From: Flavobacterium sp.
GTDB lineage: Bacteria > Bacteroidota > Bacteroidia > Flavobacteriales > Flavobacteriaceae
NCBI GenBank assembly: GCA_029946065.1
Contig: JAQSDU010000014.1
Coordinates: forward strand, 1-64,000
Direction of reading: 5' to 3'
Length of the DNA stretch: 64,000 bases
This document shows positions 10,171 to 18,247 of the stretch, piece after piece; positions within the stretch are counted from its first letter, which is position 1; each line of letters begins with the position of its first letter. The notes under the pieces are model-generated. The model made no database searches, was not told the DNA's origin, and saw only the letters and a program-made list of their open reading frames with translations. A program made the position numbers and the translations under genes.

Positions 10171-11145
10171 TTATTCAAAATACTCAAACGCATCTATAAT
10201 ATCAAGATAAACTCCGTCAAAATGGGCATCGGTAATTTTTTTGAGATACGAATCGTTGTTGCCATAAATGATATGTTGCCAGTCGGAATTCCAATATTGC
10301 ACTTTGTAATTACCCGGCCAATTTGGATTTTCTGCTTTAAGCCACTCTGGTTTGTTAATGGCCCAATCTGGATTCCAGTAATAGCGATAATCTTCTGCCT
10401 CGCCTATCGACATATAACAGATTACTAGCCTTGAACCGCCGTTGGCTTTGACTTTGAGCGAATCGATTTCGGTAGCCGTTAAAGCTATTCCTTCATAAAA
10501 TAAATCCAAAATAAGCGCATCATAATTTGTAGCTTTCACCGCGTCGATAAAAGCTGTCTTATTTGGATAATTTTCAGGATTGACATAAAAAATGAAGTTC
10601 TTCGCTTGTTGAAGCGTAGTAACATTGCTATTGTTTTCATTATAAATCGACGTTGGATAATCCGGAATCACATTGAGTGCCCGCACACTGGCAGCAAATG
10701 AAATGTAACCAAATGCATTGTTAATATCATAGGACATATCCATTTTGCTGTGCGTCGAACAATAATCGGTTGACAGAATTGCATTGCCATTGTTATGCGA
10801 AATATCCAGAAAAGTCTTGAGATACGATGTCACTGCACCAGGTGTTGCAACATCATCATTGTCGTAGCCGAAATTTAAATCTTCTTGCCCATTGCCGTCA
10901 ATTGCTTCGAGATAAGCCATTGCCGGGCTGCCATTTTCCTGTCCGTTTGTAGTAACCAGTTCAATACCATTTTGCGGAATAACTGCAAATGACGGATCAA
11001 TCGCTTTCGCGTATTGGCTGATACCGATTACAAAATTACGCATGTCTTGTTTGTAATCGCGCACTTCGGCAGGCGTGTCGGTATCCGATTTTGAACAAGA
11101 AACAAGTAGTATTGCGAATAAAACAAAAGCAGTTCCGTTTTTCAT
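10171..11145 (-). CDS. GH114-like (endo-alpha-1,4-polygalactosaminidase family) lipoprotein
   Basis: The ATG at 11145 gives 324 residues; a TTG two codons upstream is less likely. A lipoprotein signal ends in LLVSC, so the mature protein is anchored at Cys near residue 17. The rest reads as a TIM barrel: LILDLFYEG, then VICYMSIGEAEDYRYYW, and at the C-terminus FDGVYLDIIDAFEYF, the pattern of GH114 / TM1410-type glycosidases. Family members cleave polygalactosamine or related exopolysaccharides; the exact substrate is not known. It ends only four residues after the last conserved Asp strand, so the barrel is just complete. It probably has its own promoter, as it is not in an operon. Confidence 0.75.
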   Translation of the reverse strand: MKNGTAFVLFAILLVSCSKSDTDTPAEVRDYKQDMRNFVIGISQYAKAIDPSFAVIPQNGIELVTTNGQENGSPAMAYLEAIDGNGQEDLNFGYDNDDVATPGAVTSYLKTFLDISHNNGNAILSTDYCSTHSKMDMSYDINNAFGYISFAASVRALNVIPDYPTSIYNENNSNVTTLQQAKNFIFYVNPENYPNKTAFIDAVKATNYDALILDLFYEGIALTATEIDSLKVKANGGSRLVICYMSIGEAEDYRYYWNPDWAINKPEWLKAENPNWPGNYKVQYWNSDWQHIIYGNNDSYLKKITDAHFDGVYLDIIDAFEYFE

Positions 11146-11268
11146 AGTCAATAAGGTTTTAGTTTATAACAGCTATTAACAAGCTTTATTGCAAGTATAG
11201 TGAACTGTTAATAAAAACTAAAATTAATTCAGGATTTTTATTACTTTAGCCAGACTAAATGAATTCAA

Positions 11269-11754
11269 ATGAAAAAGTTACTACTATTATTATTGGTGTT
11301 GCCGTTTTTCGCAAAAGCCCAAGATCCTAAAGATATACTCAACCGTATTACCATGGTGCAATCGATTGTCAATAATCCAGGTGGGCAAATGGTTTTCAGG
11401 CAGACAAAAGAATGGTGTACAGATTTTCTAAATTTCAGCGAAGAACAATACGCAACCACCGATGAGCTTTTTGATGCGCAATACGATGACTTAGAATTGG
11501 TTTATAAAAAATATGAATTTAGCCAAACGCCAGAAAACCTCTTGTCGCTAATTAACCTATTCGTAAAACAGGAACAATATTTCAGGCAGTCGCTAACTAC
11601 AGAACAACTCGAAATGTATTTTGACCGATTTGCGACAGTTAAAGATACTCGAATCGAGAAAAATAAGGCATTCAACGCACTTTTCATTTCTAACGACCTG
11701 ATGGCGGAATACTTGGAACAACTTAAGGAAAAAACGGAGATGGGTTCGAGATAA
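11269..11754 (+). CDS. Small exported protein of unknown function
   Basis: The protein has 161 residues. A classic signal peptide (MKKLLLLLLVLPFFAKAQ) ends in Ala-Gln. The mature part is charged and predicted helical with no cysteine pair and no recognisable enzyme motif; the repeated EQL/EEQ-rich stretches suggest a helical bundle. A -7-like box TACTTTAG lies at 11242-11249, 20 bp before the ATG. It converges on the E1 gene with a hairpin between. No function can be given. Confidence 0.7.
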   Translation: MKKLLLLLLVLPFFAKAQDPKDILNRITMVQSIVNNPGGQMVFRQTKEWCTDFLNFSEEQYATTDELFDAQYDDLELVYKKYEFSQTPENLLSLINLFVKQEQYFRQSLTTEQLEMYFDRFATVKDTRIEKNKAFNALFISNDLMAEYLEQLKEKTEMGSR

Positions 11755-11780
11755 ACTAAAAAATTATTAAAAAAAGAAAA

Positions 11781-11816
11781 TCCAAATTCCAAAGGTTGCA
11801 ACGATTGGAATTTGGA
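11781..11816 (-). terminator. Rho-independent terminator of the E1 gene
   Basis: TCCAAATTCCAA (11781-11792) and TTGGAATTTGGA (11805-11816) form a perfect 12-bp stem. On the minus strand it is followed by a T-rich run (TTTTCTTTTTT), as expected for the E1 transcript. Confidence 0.7.
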
Positions 11817-11830
11817 ATGTATAAATACAA

Positions 11831-13807
11831 TTAATACGCCACCAATTCTCTCAACGCTTCCTCAAACCTTGACTTCGACAAATATTGATCTTCCAACGCT
11901 TTCGTAAAAGGAATCGGACTATCAAGACTCGCAACACGTTTCACAGGCCCGTCAAGGTATTCAAAACAATTTTCCATGATCATTGCAGCGATATCACTTG
12001 CAACACCGCCAAACATAGAATCTTCTTGAAGAATGATCGCTTTTCCCGTTTTCTTTACAGAGTTGTAAATTGCTTCGGTGTCCAATGGCTGCAAAGTTCT
12101 CAAATCGAGTAAATCAGCCGAAACTTCCGGATTTTTATCCAACGTTTCCAATGCCCAATGTACGGCTGCACCAAAAGCGATAATCGTAACGGCTTTTCCT
12201 TCTTTCAACAATGCCGCTTTCCCAAACGGAATGGTATAATAATCTGTAGGGACCTCTTGGTAGACGCTTCGGTACAATTGCTTGTGCTCGAAATACATCA
12301 CTGGATTCGGATCGTTAATGGCGGTATTTAATAATCCTTTTGCGTCATAAGGAAAAGCCGGATAAACCACTTTCAATCCGGGCGTTTTAGTAAACCATGC
12401 TTCATTTGTCTGTGAATGAAAAGGTCCGGCTTGTGTTCCGCCACCGCAAGGCATACGCACTACAACGTCGGCATTTTCTTGCCAGCGATAATGCACTTTA
12501 GCAAGATAATTCACGATTGGGTTGAATCCTGTAGAGACGAAATCAGCAAACTGCATTTCTACAATCGCTTTTTGTCCGTTGATAGAAAGTCCCATTCCGG
12601 CAGCTACAACAGCACTTTCACAGATTGGCGTATTGATAACTCTTTCTTTTCCGAAAGCCGCCACAAAACCATCAGTAATTTTAAACGCACCACCATACTC
12701 GGCAATATCCTGTCCCATGATAACAAGGTTGTCATGGCGCTCCATCGATTGTTTTAAACTTTGGGAAATGGCATCTACGAGACGTATATTTTCAGTAGCT
12801 TCTGAATGGTTTATTAATTCGAAATGATATGGTTTATAAACATCGTTTAATTCTTCGTCATAAGTAGCTTCAATTTCAGGTTCCGCATTGGCAATAGCTA
12901 AATGATCGTCAATTTCATGTTTTATTTCGGAACGAAAACCTTCGTCATTTTCAGTTGATAATATATTGTTATCAAGCAAATACTTCCTGAAATTATCGAC
13001 CGGATCTTTAATCGCCCACATGTCCATCAATTCCTGCGGCACATATTTTGTCCCACTCGCCTCTTCATGCCCACGCATTCTGAACGTTTTGAATTCCAAC
13101 AAAATCGGACGCGGATTTTCGATCATCGATGTCTTCAATTCAGACAATTTGTTATAAACTTCAAGGATATTATTACCATCGATAATATGACTTTCCATGC
13201 CATAACCAATGCCTTTATCCGCAAGATTTTCGCAACGGTATTGCTCATTAGTTGGTGTCGAAAGACCATAACCATTGTTTTCTATAACGAACATCACGGG
13301 CAACTCCCATACCGAAGCGATATTCAAAGCTTCATGAAAATCGCCTTCACTTGTAGCGCCTTCACCGGTAAAAACTGCGGTAATTTTACCGTTTTGCTGC
13401 AGTTTATTCGCCAATGCGATTCCATCAGCTACACCTAATTGTGGACCGAGATGTGAAATCATACCTATAATCTTATATTCTTGAGTTCCGAAGTGAAAAC
13501 TTCTGTCACGTCCTTTGGTAAACCCGCTAGCCTTGCCTTGCCACTGTGAAAACAATCGGTGTAGCGGAATATCACGCCCTGTAAATACACCTAGATTTCT
13601 GTGCATTGGCAAAATATATTCATCTTTGTCTAAAACCGCCGTCACACCAACAGAAATCGCTTCTTGTCCAATACCCGAAAACCATTTGGAAACCTTGCCC
13701 TGACGAATAAGAATTAGCATTTTTTCTTCTATCAGCCTAGGCTTCAATAATCTTCTGTATAAATCTAATAACTGAGAATCAGTGAGGTTTTTTCTGTCGA
13801 AATTCAT
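11831..13807 (-). CDS. Fused 2-oxoacid dehydrogenase E1 (alpha + beta), branched-chain type
   Basis: One 658-residue chain carries both E1 subunits that are separate in many bacteria. Residues 1-320 are the alpha part, with the thiamine-diphosphate motif beginning GEGATSEGDFHEA at 148 and ending ENN at 176-178. Residues about 335-658 are the beta part, with QDIAEYGGAFKIT and the conserved E-S-A motif in ICESAVVAAGMG. It decarboxylates 2-oxoacids and passes the acyl group to a lipoyl E2; sequence style favours the branched-chain (BCKDH) class, feeding iso-branched fatty acids that dominate flavobacterial membranes. No E2 or E3 gene is adjacent. A TAnnTTTG box lies just upstream. Confidence 0.9.
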   Translation of the reverse strand: MNFDRKNLTDSQLLDLYRRLLKPRLIEEKMLILIRQGKVSKWFSGIGQEAISVGVTAVLDKDEYILPMHRNLGVFTGRDIPLHRLFSQWQGKASGFTKGRDRSFHFGTQEYKIIGMISHLGPQLGVADGIALANKLQQNGKITAVFTGEGATSEGDFHEALNIASVWELPVMFVIENNGYGLSTPTNEQYRCENLADKGIGYGMESHIIDGNNILEVYNKLSELKTSMIENPRPILLEFKTFRMRGHEEASGTKYVPQELMDMWAIKDPVDNFRKYLLDNNILSTENDEGFRSEIKHEIDDHLAIANAEPEIEATYDEELNDVYKPYHFELINHSEATENIRLVDAISQSLKQSMERHDNLVIMGQDIAEYGGAFKITDGFVAAFGKERVINTPICESAVVAAGMGLSINGQKAIVEMQFADFVSTGFNPIVNYLAKVHYRWQENADVVVRMPCGGGTQAGPFHSQTNEAWFTKTPGLKVVYPAFPYDAKGLLNTAINDPNPVMYFEHKQLYRSVYQEVPTDYYTIPFGKAALLKEGKAVTIIAFGAAVHWALETLDKNPEVSADLLDLRTLQPLDTEAIYNSVKKTGKAIILQEDSMFGGVASDIAAMIMENCFEYLDGPVKRVASLDSPIPFTKALEDQYLSKSRFEEALRELVAY

Positions 13808-13833
13808 AATAATAAGTTCATTTTTAACGCTCC

Positions 13834-13841
13834 CAAAAGTA
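13834..13841 (-). promoter_or_regulatory. -7 box of the E1 gene
   Basis: On the minus strand this reads TACTTTTG, a perfect TAnnTTTG, ending 27 bp before the ATG at 13807. No clear -33 TTG is at standard distance. Confidence 0.45.
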
Positions 13842-13959
13842 TAAAAAAATAACAGTTTTACCCGCGAATGTTAGAATATTTTGAAATCGATTGCGTAATG
13901 TTTTTGTGATAATCCTGAATTGTTTATAACTTTTAAAATGCCATTGCAAAAATTATATA

Positions 13960-13967
13960 TACATTTG
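13960..13967 (+). promoter_or_regulatory. -7 box of the 2OG-oxygenase gene
   Basis: TACATTTG is a perfect TAnnTTTG match 51 bp before the ATG at 14018. A TTG lies upstream at 13944, but the 13-bp spacing is short. Confidence 0.45.
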
Positions 13968-14017
13968 TGATACCAAGGCTTTGCAGCCTTTAAAGTTATT
14001 AACAAAATTATTTTAGT

Positions 14018-14968
14018 ATGCAAAACATTCCAAGTGTGGACTTGCGTGATTTCCTGTCGGGTGAACCGGCACGTAAACAAAAATTTGTAAATGAAATCGG
14101 AAAAGCCTTCGAAGACATTGGCTTCGTGGCACTAAAAGGTCATTTTTTAGATGACGAACTTGTTACTGAACTGTACCGCGAAATTAGAAATTTTTTCGCA
14201 TTGCCGCTCGAAACCAAATACAGCTACGAAATCCCGGGTATCGGCGGTCAGCGTGGCTATGTGTCTTTTGGTAAAGAACATGCAAAAGGCAAAAAAGAAG
14301 GCGATTTAAAAGAGTTCTGGCATTTCGGCCAATATGTTGACAAAGACTCCAAATATGCGTCTGAATATCCGGATAATGTGGAAGTAAAAGAATTGCCGCG
14401 TTTTAACGAAGTTGGAAAAGAAGCATATCAAATGCTTGAAAAAACAGGTATTTACGTGTTGCGTGCTTTGGCATTGCACTTAGGTCTTGATGAATTTTAT
14501 TTTGATGATTATGGTAAAGAAGGCAACTCTATCTTGCGCCCGATTCATTACCCACCAATCACTTCTGAACCAGAAAACGCCATTCGTGCAGCGGCACACG
14601 GCGATATCAACCTGATTACGCTTTTGATGGGTGCACAAGGCCGCGGTTTGCAAGTCAAAAATCACGACGGACAATGGATTGATGCGATTGCCGAACCAGA
14701 TGAATTGGTCATTAATGTTGGTGATATGTTGTCAAGACATACCAATAATAAATTAAAATCGACGATCCACCAAGTTGTGAATCCACCGCGAGAATTATGG
14801 GGAACATCACGTTACTCTATTCCGTTTTTCATGCACCCTGTTAGTGATATGAAACTCGATTGCCTTGAGAATTGCATCGATGCTGAAAACCCAAAATTAT
14901 ACGAAGACATTACTGCGGGCGATTTCCTGCATGAGCGTTTGGTTGATTTGGGATTGATTAAGAAATAA
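14018..14968 (+). CDS. Isopenicillin N synthase-family 2-oxoglutarate/Fe(II) oxygenase
   Basis: The protein has 316 residues, the usual length for this family. The iron facial triad is visible: H194 and D196 in AAHGDINL, and H251 in STIHQVVN. The co-substrate motif RxS is at R265-Y-S267. The N-terminal region (PSVDLRDF, FEDIGFVAL) matches the N-terminal domain of non-haem dioxygenases. Such enzymes couple 2-oxoglutarate decarboxylation to hydroxylation or desaturation of a small molecule. The substrate is unknown; flavobacteria often carry one such gene with no biosynthetic cluster around it, as here. Confidence 0.88.
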   Translation: MQNIPSVDLRDFLSGEPARKQKFVNEIGKAFEDIGFVALKGHFLDDELVTELYREIRNFFALPLETKYSYEIPGIGGQRGYVSFGKEHAKGKKEGDLKEFWHFGQYVDKDSKYASEYPDNVEVKELPRFNEVGKEAYQMLEKTGIYVLRALALHLGLDEFYFDDYGKEGNSILRPIHYPPITSEPENAIRAAAHGDINLITLLMGAQGRGLQVKNHDGQWIDAIAEPDELVINVGDMLSRHTNNKLKSTIHQVVNPPRELWGTSRYSIPFFMHPVSDMKLDCLENCIDAENPKLYEDITAGDFLHERLVDLGLIKK

Positions 14969-15057
14969 TATAATCGAAAGTCAAAAGTCGAAAGATTTAA
15001 AGACATTGGGGCTTCCTGATGTCTTTTGTTTTTATTTTTACAGCTTATGCTGTTAGG

Positions 15058-15087
15058 ATTTTGAACGCAGATAAATGCGGATTTATA
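15058..15087 (+). repeat. Left inverted arm of the GxxExxY cassette
   Basis: TTTTGAACGCAGATAAATGC followed by GGATTTATA matches the reverse complement of 15636-15664 at 23 of the first 26 positions. It ends 23 bp before the GxxExxY start codon. Confidence 0.75.
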
Positions 15088-15110
15088 TACGCCAATTAGA
15101 AATTTATATT

Positions 15111-15497
15111 ATGGAAACTGAATTGCTTTTTAAAGATTTGACAGATATTGTAATACGTTGTTTTTATGATGTCTATAACGAATTAGGCTATGGCTTTTTG
15201 GAAAATGTTTACCAAAACGCAATGGCTTATGAATTACGTTCGCATGGACTGACTGTTGATACACAAAGAAAAATAGCAGTTACTTACAAAGACGTTACTG
15301 TCGGTAATTACATTTCGGATATTATTGTAAATGACAAAGTAATTTTAGAGCTAAAAGCCTGTGATATGATTAATATCGATCACCAATACCAACTAATAAA
15401 TTATCTCAAAAGTACTGATTGTGAAGTTGGCTTACTCTTAAATTTCGGTAAAAAACCACAATTCATGAGAAAAGTATTTGAAAATTACAGAAAATAA
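15111..15497 (+). CDS. GxxExxY family protein (possible PDDEXK-like nuclease fold)
   Basis: The ATG at 15111 gives 128 residues; an upstream ATG at 15075 lies inside the repeat arm and is less likely. The family signature GFLENVYQNAM (G-x-x-E-x-x-Y) is at about residues 27-37. Further on, SDIIVNDKVILELKA gives the D...E-x-K pattern of PD-(D/E)xK nucleases, and QLINYL plus LLLNFG complete the family's usual motifs. The role is unknown; in Bacteroidota these genes are repeatedly found beside short palindromic repeats, and that is the case here: inverted copies of a CGCGGATT-type repeat bracket the gene. This suggests a mobile cassette or a repeat-processing protein, but that is inference. Confidence 0.85.
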   Translation: METELLFKDLTDIVIRCFYDVYNELGYGFLENVYQNAMAYELRSHGLTVDTQRKIAVTYKDVTVGNYISDIIVNDKVILELKACDMINIDHQYQLINYLKSTDCEVGLLLNFGKKPQFMRKVFENYRK

Positions 15498-15522
15498 AAT
15501 ATCATAATTAAACACTAACAAA

Positions 15523-15664
15523 GTAAATCCGCAATAATCTGTGTTCCAATAAAAATCACCAACAAACAAAGCAAGTAACAACTCACACATTAATAAAAAT
15601 AAGTACAAACAGAATAAATCCGCGACTATCTGCGAAAATCCGCAATAATCCGCGTTCAAAAAAA
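15523..15664 (+). repeat. Right-side repeats of the GxxExxY cassette
   Basis: Two direct copies of AATCCGCAATAATC-(C/T)G-(C/T)GTTC lie at 15525-15546 and 15638-15657. The second is preceded by further half units (AATCCGCGACTATCTGCG at 15616-15633). Read on the minus strand, the outer copy begins TTTTGAACGCGGATTATTGC and is an inverted match of the left arm. Confidence 0.75.
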
Positions 15665-15678
15665 CGAGCAAAGCGAGT

Positions 15679-16008
15679 ATGGACCTACAAGACCAATTAA
15701 AAAACCTCTTCCCTGACCACCAGCCATCGCCGGAAGAAGCACCAATTCACGAAGAAAAGCAACTCTGGATCCAACAAGAACCCATGATTTGCAAATTCGA
15801 AAAACGAAAAGGCAAACCCACCACCATCATTGAAGGCTATACCGGTGCCGATGAAGATTTCAAAATACTAGCCAAAGAACTTAAAACAAAACTCAGCGTT
15901 GGCGGCACTTTTAAAGACGATGCAATTATCATCCAAGGTGATTATCGTGACAAAATCATGCAAATCCTTAAAGAAAAAGGTTTTAAAGTAAAACGCGTAG
16001 GCGGTTAG
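15679..16008 (+). CDS. SUI1/YciH-family translation factor
   Basis: The protein has 109 residues. The C-terminal 70 residues form the SUI1 (eIF1-like) fold: CKFEKRKGKPTTIIEGY, LAKELKTKLSVGGTFKDD and IIIQGDYRDKIMQIL, then a terminal GFKVKRVGG. In bacteria YciH-type proteins are thought to bind the 30S subunit and influence start selection, especially under stress. The acidic N-terminal 35 residues are variable. The start is 15 bp after the right arm of the GxxExxY cassette, so its leader contains repeat DNA. Confidence 0.88.
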   Translation: MDLQDQLKNLFPDHQPSPEEAPIHEEKQLWIQQEPMICKFEKRKGKPTTIIEGYTGADEDFKILAKELKTKLSVGGTFKDDAIIIQGDYRDKIMQILKEKGFKVKRVGG

Positions 16009-16049
16009 AGATTTTAGATTGCAGATTTTAGATTGCAGATTTTAGATTA
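16009..16049 (+). repeat. Tandem 14-mer AGATTTTAGATTGC, three copies
   Basis: Copies are at 16009-16022, 16023-16036 and 16037-16049 (the last incomplete), starting right after the stop of the SUI1 gene. Similar GATTGCAGATTTTAG strings recur at 46983-47033. Confidence 0.8.
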
Positions 16050-16072
16050 CCAAAACCCAACACCCAACACCC

Positions 16073-16939
16073 ATGATATTATCCTCAGAACTCATTCTAA
16101 ATCCCGACGGTAGCGTTTACCATCTTAACCTGCTTCCGGAACATATCGCCCACGACATTATATTTGTAGGTGACCAAAATCGTGTCGAAAAAATCACACA
16201 ATGCTTCGACAACATAGAATATTCGACCCAAAAACGTGAATTCAAAACTCAAACCGGTACTTACAAAGGCAAACGCATCACTGTATTGTCAACCGGAATA
16301 GGTCCCGACAACATCGACATTGTACTCAACGAACTCGATGCACTTGTCAACATCGATCTCGTTACACGCGAACCAAAAGAAAAGCTCACGTCGCTCAATA
16401 TCATCCGCATCGGTACATCCGGCTCGCTTCAGGAGAATATTCCTGTGGATAGTTTCGTCATGTCAAAATTCGGTCTAGGTCTAGACAACATGCTCCGCTC
16501 CTATCAAATCGACGAAGTTTCCAACAAAAATATCGAAGACGCTTTCATAAAACACACGAATTGGGATCCCCGAAAAGGCCGTCCTTACGCCATCGCCTGC
16601 AGTGAAAAACTCGAAAAGATCATCGAAAGCGACAAAATACACAAAGGCATCACCGCCACCGCCGGAGGATTCTACGGACCACAAGGTCGCGTTTTACGCC
16701 TCGAAATTCAAGATCCGGAACTGAACAACAAAATGGACAACTTCCAATTCGAAGACACCACAATCACCAATCTCGAAATGGAAACTGCCGCCATCTATGG
16801 ACTTTCTGCGCTTCTCGGGCACAATGCTTTGTCGCTTAACGCCATTATCGCCAATCGCGCGACCGGCACTTTCAGCACTGATCCGTACAAAGCTGTTGAC
16901 GAATTAATAGCTTACACACTCGATAAATTGGCAAAATAA
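16073..16939 (+). CDS. Nucleoside phosphorylase (PNP/UDP family 1)
   Basis: The protein has 288 residues. The family's substrate and phosphate loops are visible: VGDQNRVEKI, LSTGIGPDNIDIVLNEL, and IRIGTSGSLQ followed by PVDSFVMSKFGLGLDNM. The late motif ITNLEMETAAIYGLSALLG is the base/ribose-binding MET motif. It splits purine or uridine nucleosides with phosphate to base and ribose-1-phosphate in salvage. Sequence alone does not decide between uridine and purine specificity. It is preceded by a short repeat-derived spacer and followed by a structured 3' element. Confidence 0.88.
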   Translation: MILSSELILNPDGSVYHLNLLPEHIAHDIIFVGDQNRVEKITQCFDNIEYSTQKREFKTQTGTYKGKRITVLSTGIGPDNIDIVLNELDALVNIDLVTREPKEKLTSLNIIRIGTSGSLQENIPVDSFVMSKFGLGLDNMLRSYQIDEVSNKNIEDAFIKHTNWDPRKGRPYAIACSEKLEKIIESDKIHKGITATAGGFYGPQGRVLRLEIQDPELNNKMDNFQFEDTTITNLEMETAAIYGLSALLGHNALSLNAIIANRATGTFSTDPYKAVDELIAYTLDKLAK

Positions 16940-16960
16940 TTTTATTGCGAAGAATGAGAA

Positions 16961-17040
16961 GCTAATCCCACTATGCGCTCCTATCTTTTGGTTTTTAAAG
17001 AAAAAACCAAAAGGATAACCGCTCCTATCGGGGCTATTGC
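16961..17040 (-). repeat. Dispersed 3'-UTR structured element, copy 1
   Basis: It begins 22 bp after the phosphorylase stop. Read on the minus strand: AGCCCCGATAGGAGCGG, then TTATCCTTTTGG, loop, CCAAAAGATAGGAGCGCATAG. CTTTTGGTTTTT (16984-16995) pairs with the AAAAACCAAAAG that follows at 17002-17013. The same layout recurs at 29441-29522 and 40570-40655, always antisense to the upstream gene. Confidence 0.7.
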
Positions 17041-17076
17041 ATCCTGCAAATAATAAATTTCCTGAAATAAAAAAAG

Positions 17077-17607
17077 ATGAAAACCTTAACCACCGAAAGA
17101 CTGATTTTAAGGCCGCTAGTACTATCCGATGCCACAGGAATGTTCACCCTCGACAGCAATCCGAATGTACACAAATTCCTCGGCAATAATCCTGTGAATT
17201 CCATTGCGCAAATTCATAACGTAATTGAAATGATCAACGACCAATATAAAAAAAATGGTATCGGTCGTTTTGCTGTCGTCTTAAAAGAAACCAACGAATT
17301 TATCGGTTGGTCTGGCATCAAATTCGTCACCGAACCAGAAAACAATCACGTCAATTTCTACGACATTGGTTACCGGCTTATCGAAGAACACTGGGGAAAA
17401 GGCTATGCACAGGAATCAGCTAAAGCCTGGCGTGATCATGCCTTCAACGAAATGAAAGTACCCGTATTATATGCTTCGGCACATATTGAAAATGCGGGTT
17501 CCATCAACGCATTGCAAAAAATAGGAATGACAATAAAAGAACAATATTTGCACCAAAATCTTTATTGCCATTGGTTCGAATTAAAAGCGCCTCTTTGTGG
17601 AATATAA
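17077..17607 (+). CDS. GNAT acetyltransferase (RimJ/RimL type)
   Basis: The protein has 176 residues. It opens with TTERLILRPLVLSDA, the standard start of the RimJ/RimL branch, and has the acetyl-CoA loop region HWGKGYAQESAKAWRDHAF (about residues 109-127) and the closing ENAGSINALQKIGM motif. It transfers acetyl groups to an amine, perhaps a protein N-terminus or small molecule; the substrate is unknown. Its last 11 bp overlap the start of the next gene, so the two are probably translated together. Confidence 0.88.
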   Translation: MKTLTTERLILRPLVLSDATGMFTLDSNPNVHKFLGNNPVNSIAQIHNVIEMINDQYKKNGIGRFAVVLKETNEFIGWSGIKFVTEPENNHVNFYDIGYRLIEEHWGKGYAQESAKAWRDHAFNEMKVPVLYASAHIENAGSINALQKIGMTIKEQYLHQNLYCHWFELKAPLCGI

Positions 17608-18157
17608 ACTTCTTTCAAACGGAAAACTCACGCAATTGATCAGCGAAAAAGGCATTGCTACATTTTCGAAAGCCATCCATTATGTTAAAAATCTTCCTTA
17701 TGGCAGAAACGCATCTCGAACAGATTTTAGTCTCGTCATTTCAGAAGGCAAAGGAAGTTGCAGTTCCAAGCACGCCTTTTTAAAAGCTTTAGCAGATGAA
17801 AATAAAATTCCCAATATAACGCTTTTCATCGGGATTTATAAGATGAACTGCACGAATACTCCAAAAACCACCAGTATTTTAACTGCCAATAGTATAGTTT
17901 TTATTCCCGAAGCGCATTGTTATCTTAAAATAGAAAATGAATATTGCGATGCAACTGCCGCAACTTCTTGCTTTGAAAACATAAAAAGCGTAATTTTAGA
18001 GGAAATAATAATCGCACCTTTTCAAGTTGGAAATTTCAAAATCGAATACCATCAGGCGTTTCTTAAAAAATGGCTTTCAGAGAATAAATCGGTATTCACA
18101 TTTGAAGATTTCTGGAAAATTCGCGAGCAATGCATCGAAGCGCTGAGTACAAATTAA
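17597..18157 (+). CDS. Small transglutaminase-like protein, GTG start
   Basis: The protein has 186 residues, starting at GTG 17597 inside the end of the GNAT gene (11-bp overlap), which suggests translational coupling. A Cys-His-Asp order typical of transglutaminase-like cysteine proteases is visible: C55 in GKGSCSSKHAFL, H107 in EAHCYL and D118 in YCDAT. There is no signal peptide or membrane segment, so it is probably cytoplasmic. Whether it hydrolyses peptides or is a non-catalytic relative is unknown. The pairing with an acetyltransferase is suggestive but not diagnostic. Confidence 0.75.
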   Translation: MEYKLLSNGKLTQLISEKGIATFSKAIHYVKNLPYGRNASRTDFSLVISEGKGSCSSKHAFLKALADENKIPNITLFIGIYKMNCTNTPKTTSILTANSIVFIPEAHCYLKIENEYCDATAATSCFENIKSVILEEIIIAPFQVGNFKIEYHQAFLKKWLSENKSVFTFEDFWKIREQCIEALSTN

Positions 18158-18201
18158 ATTACAAATTATATAAAACTTTAAACTCAAATCTACAATTATT
18201 A

Positions 18202-18231
18202 ACCTGAACTAAGACACTTAGCTCCTCAGGT
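18202..18231 (+). repeat. Short hairpin of the 'CTTAG' spacer repeat family
   Basis: ACCTGA (18202-18207) pairs with TCAGGT (18226-18231), and CTAAG with CTTAG inside. It is followed by TACTAAGGCA and lies 17 bp before the next ATG. Related copies occur at 22562-22636 and 39952-40032. Confidence 0.6.
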
Positions 18232-18247
18232 ACTAAGGCATTAAAAA

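Noticed and set aside
13871..14080. 69-aa minus-strand open frame overlapping the 2OG-oxygenase start
   Set aside because: It lies across the promoter and start of a well-supported gene and has no coding character.
15523..15664. CRISPR array
   Set aside because: The units are few, irregular, partly inverted and lack constant spacers; no cas gene is present.
15438..15671. 77-aa minus-strand frame
   Set aside because: It is the antisense of the GxxExxY gene end plus the CGCGGATT repeats.
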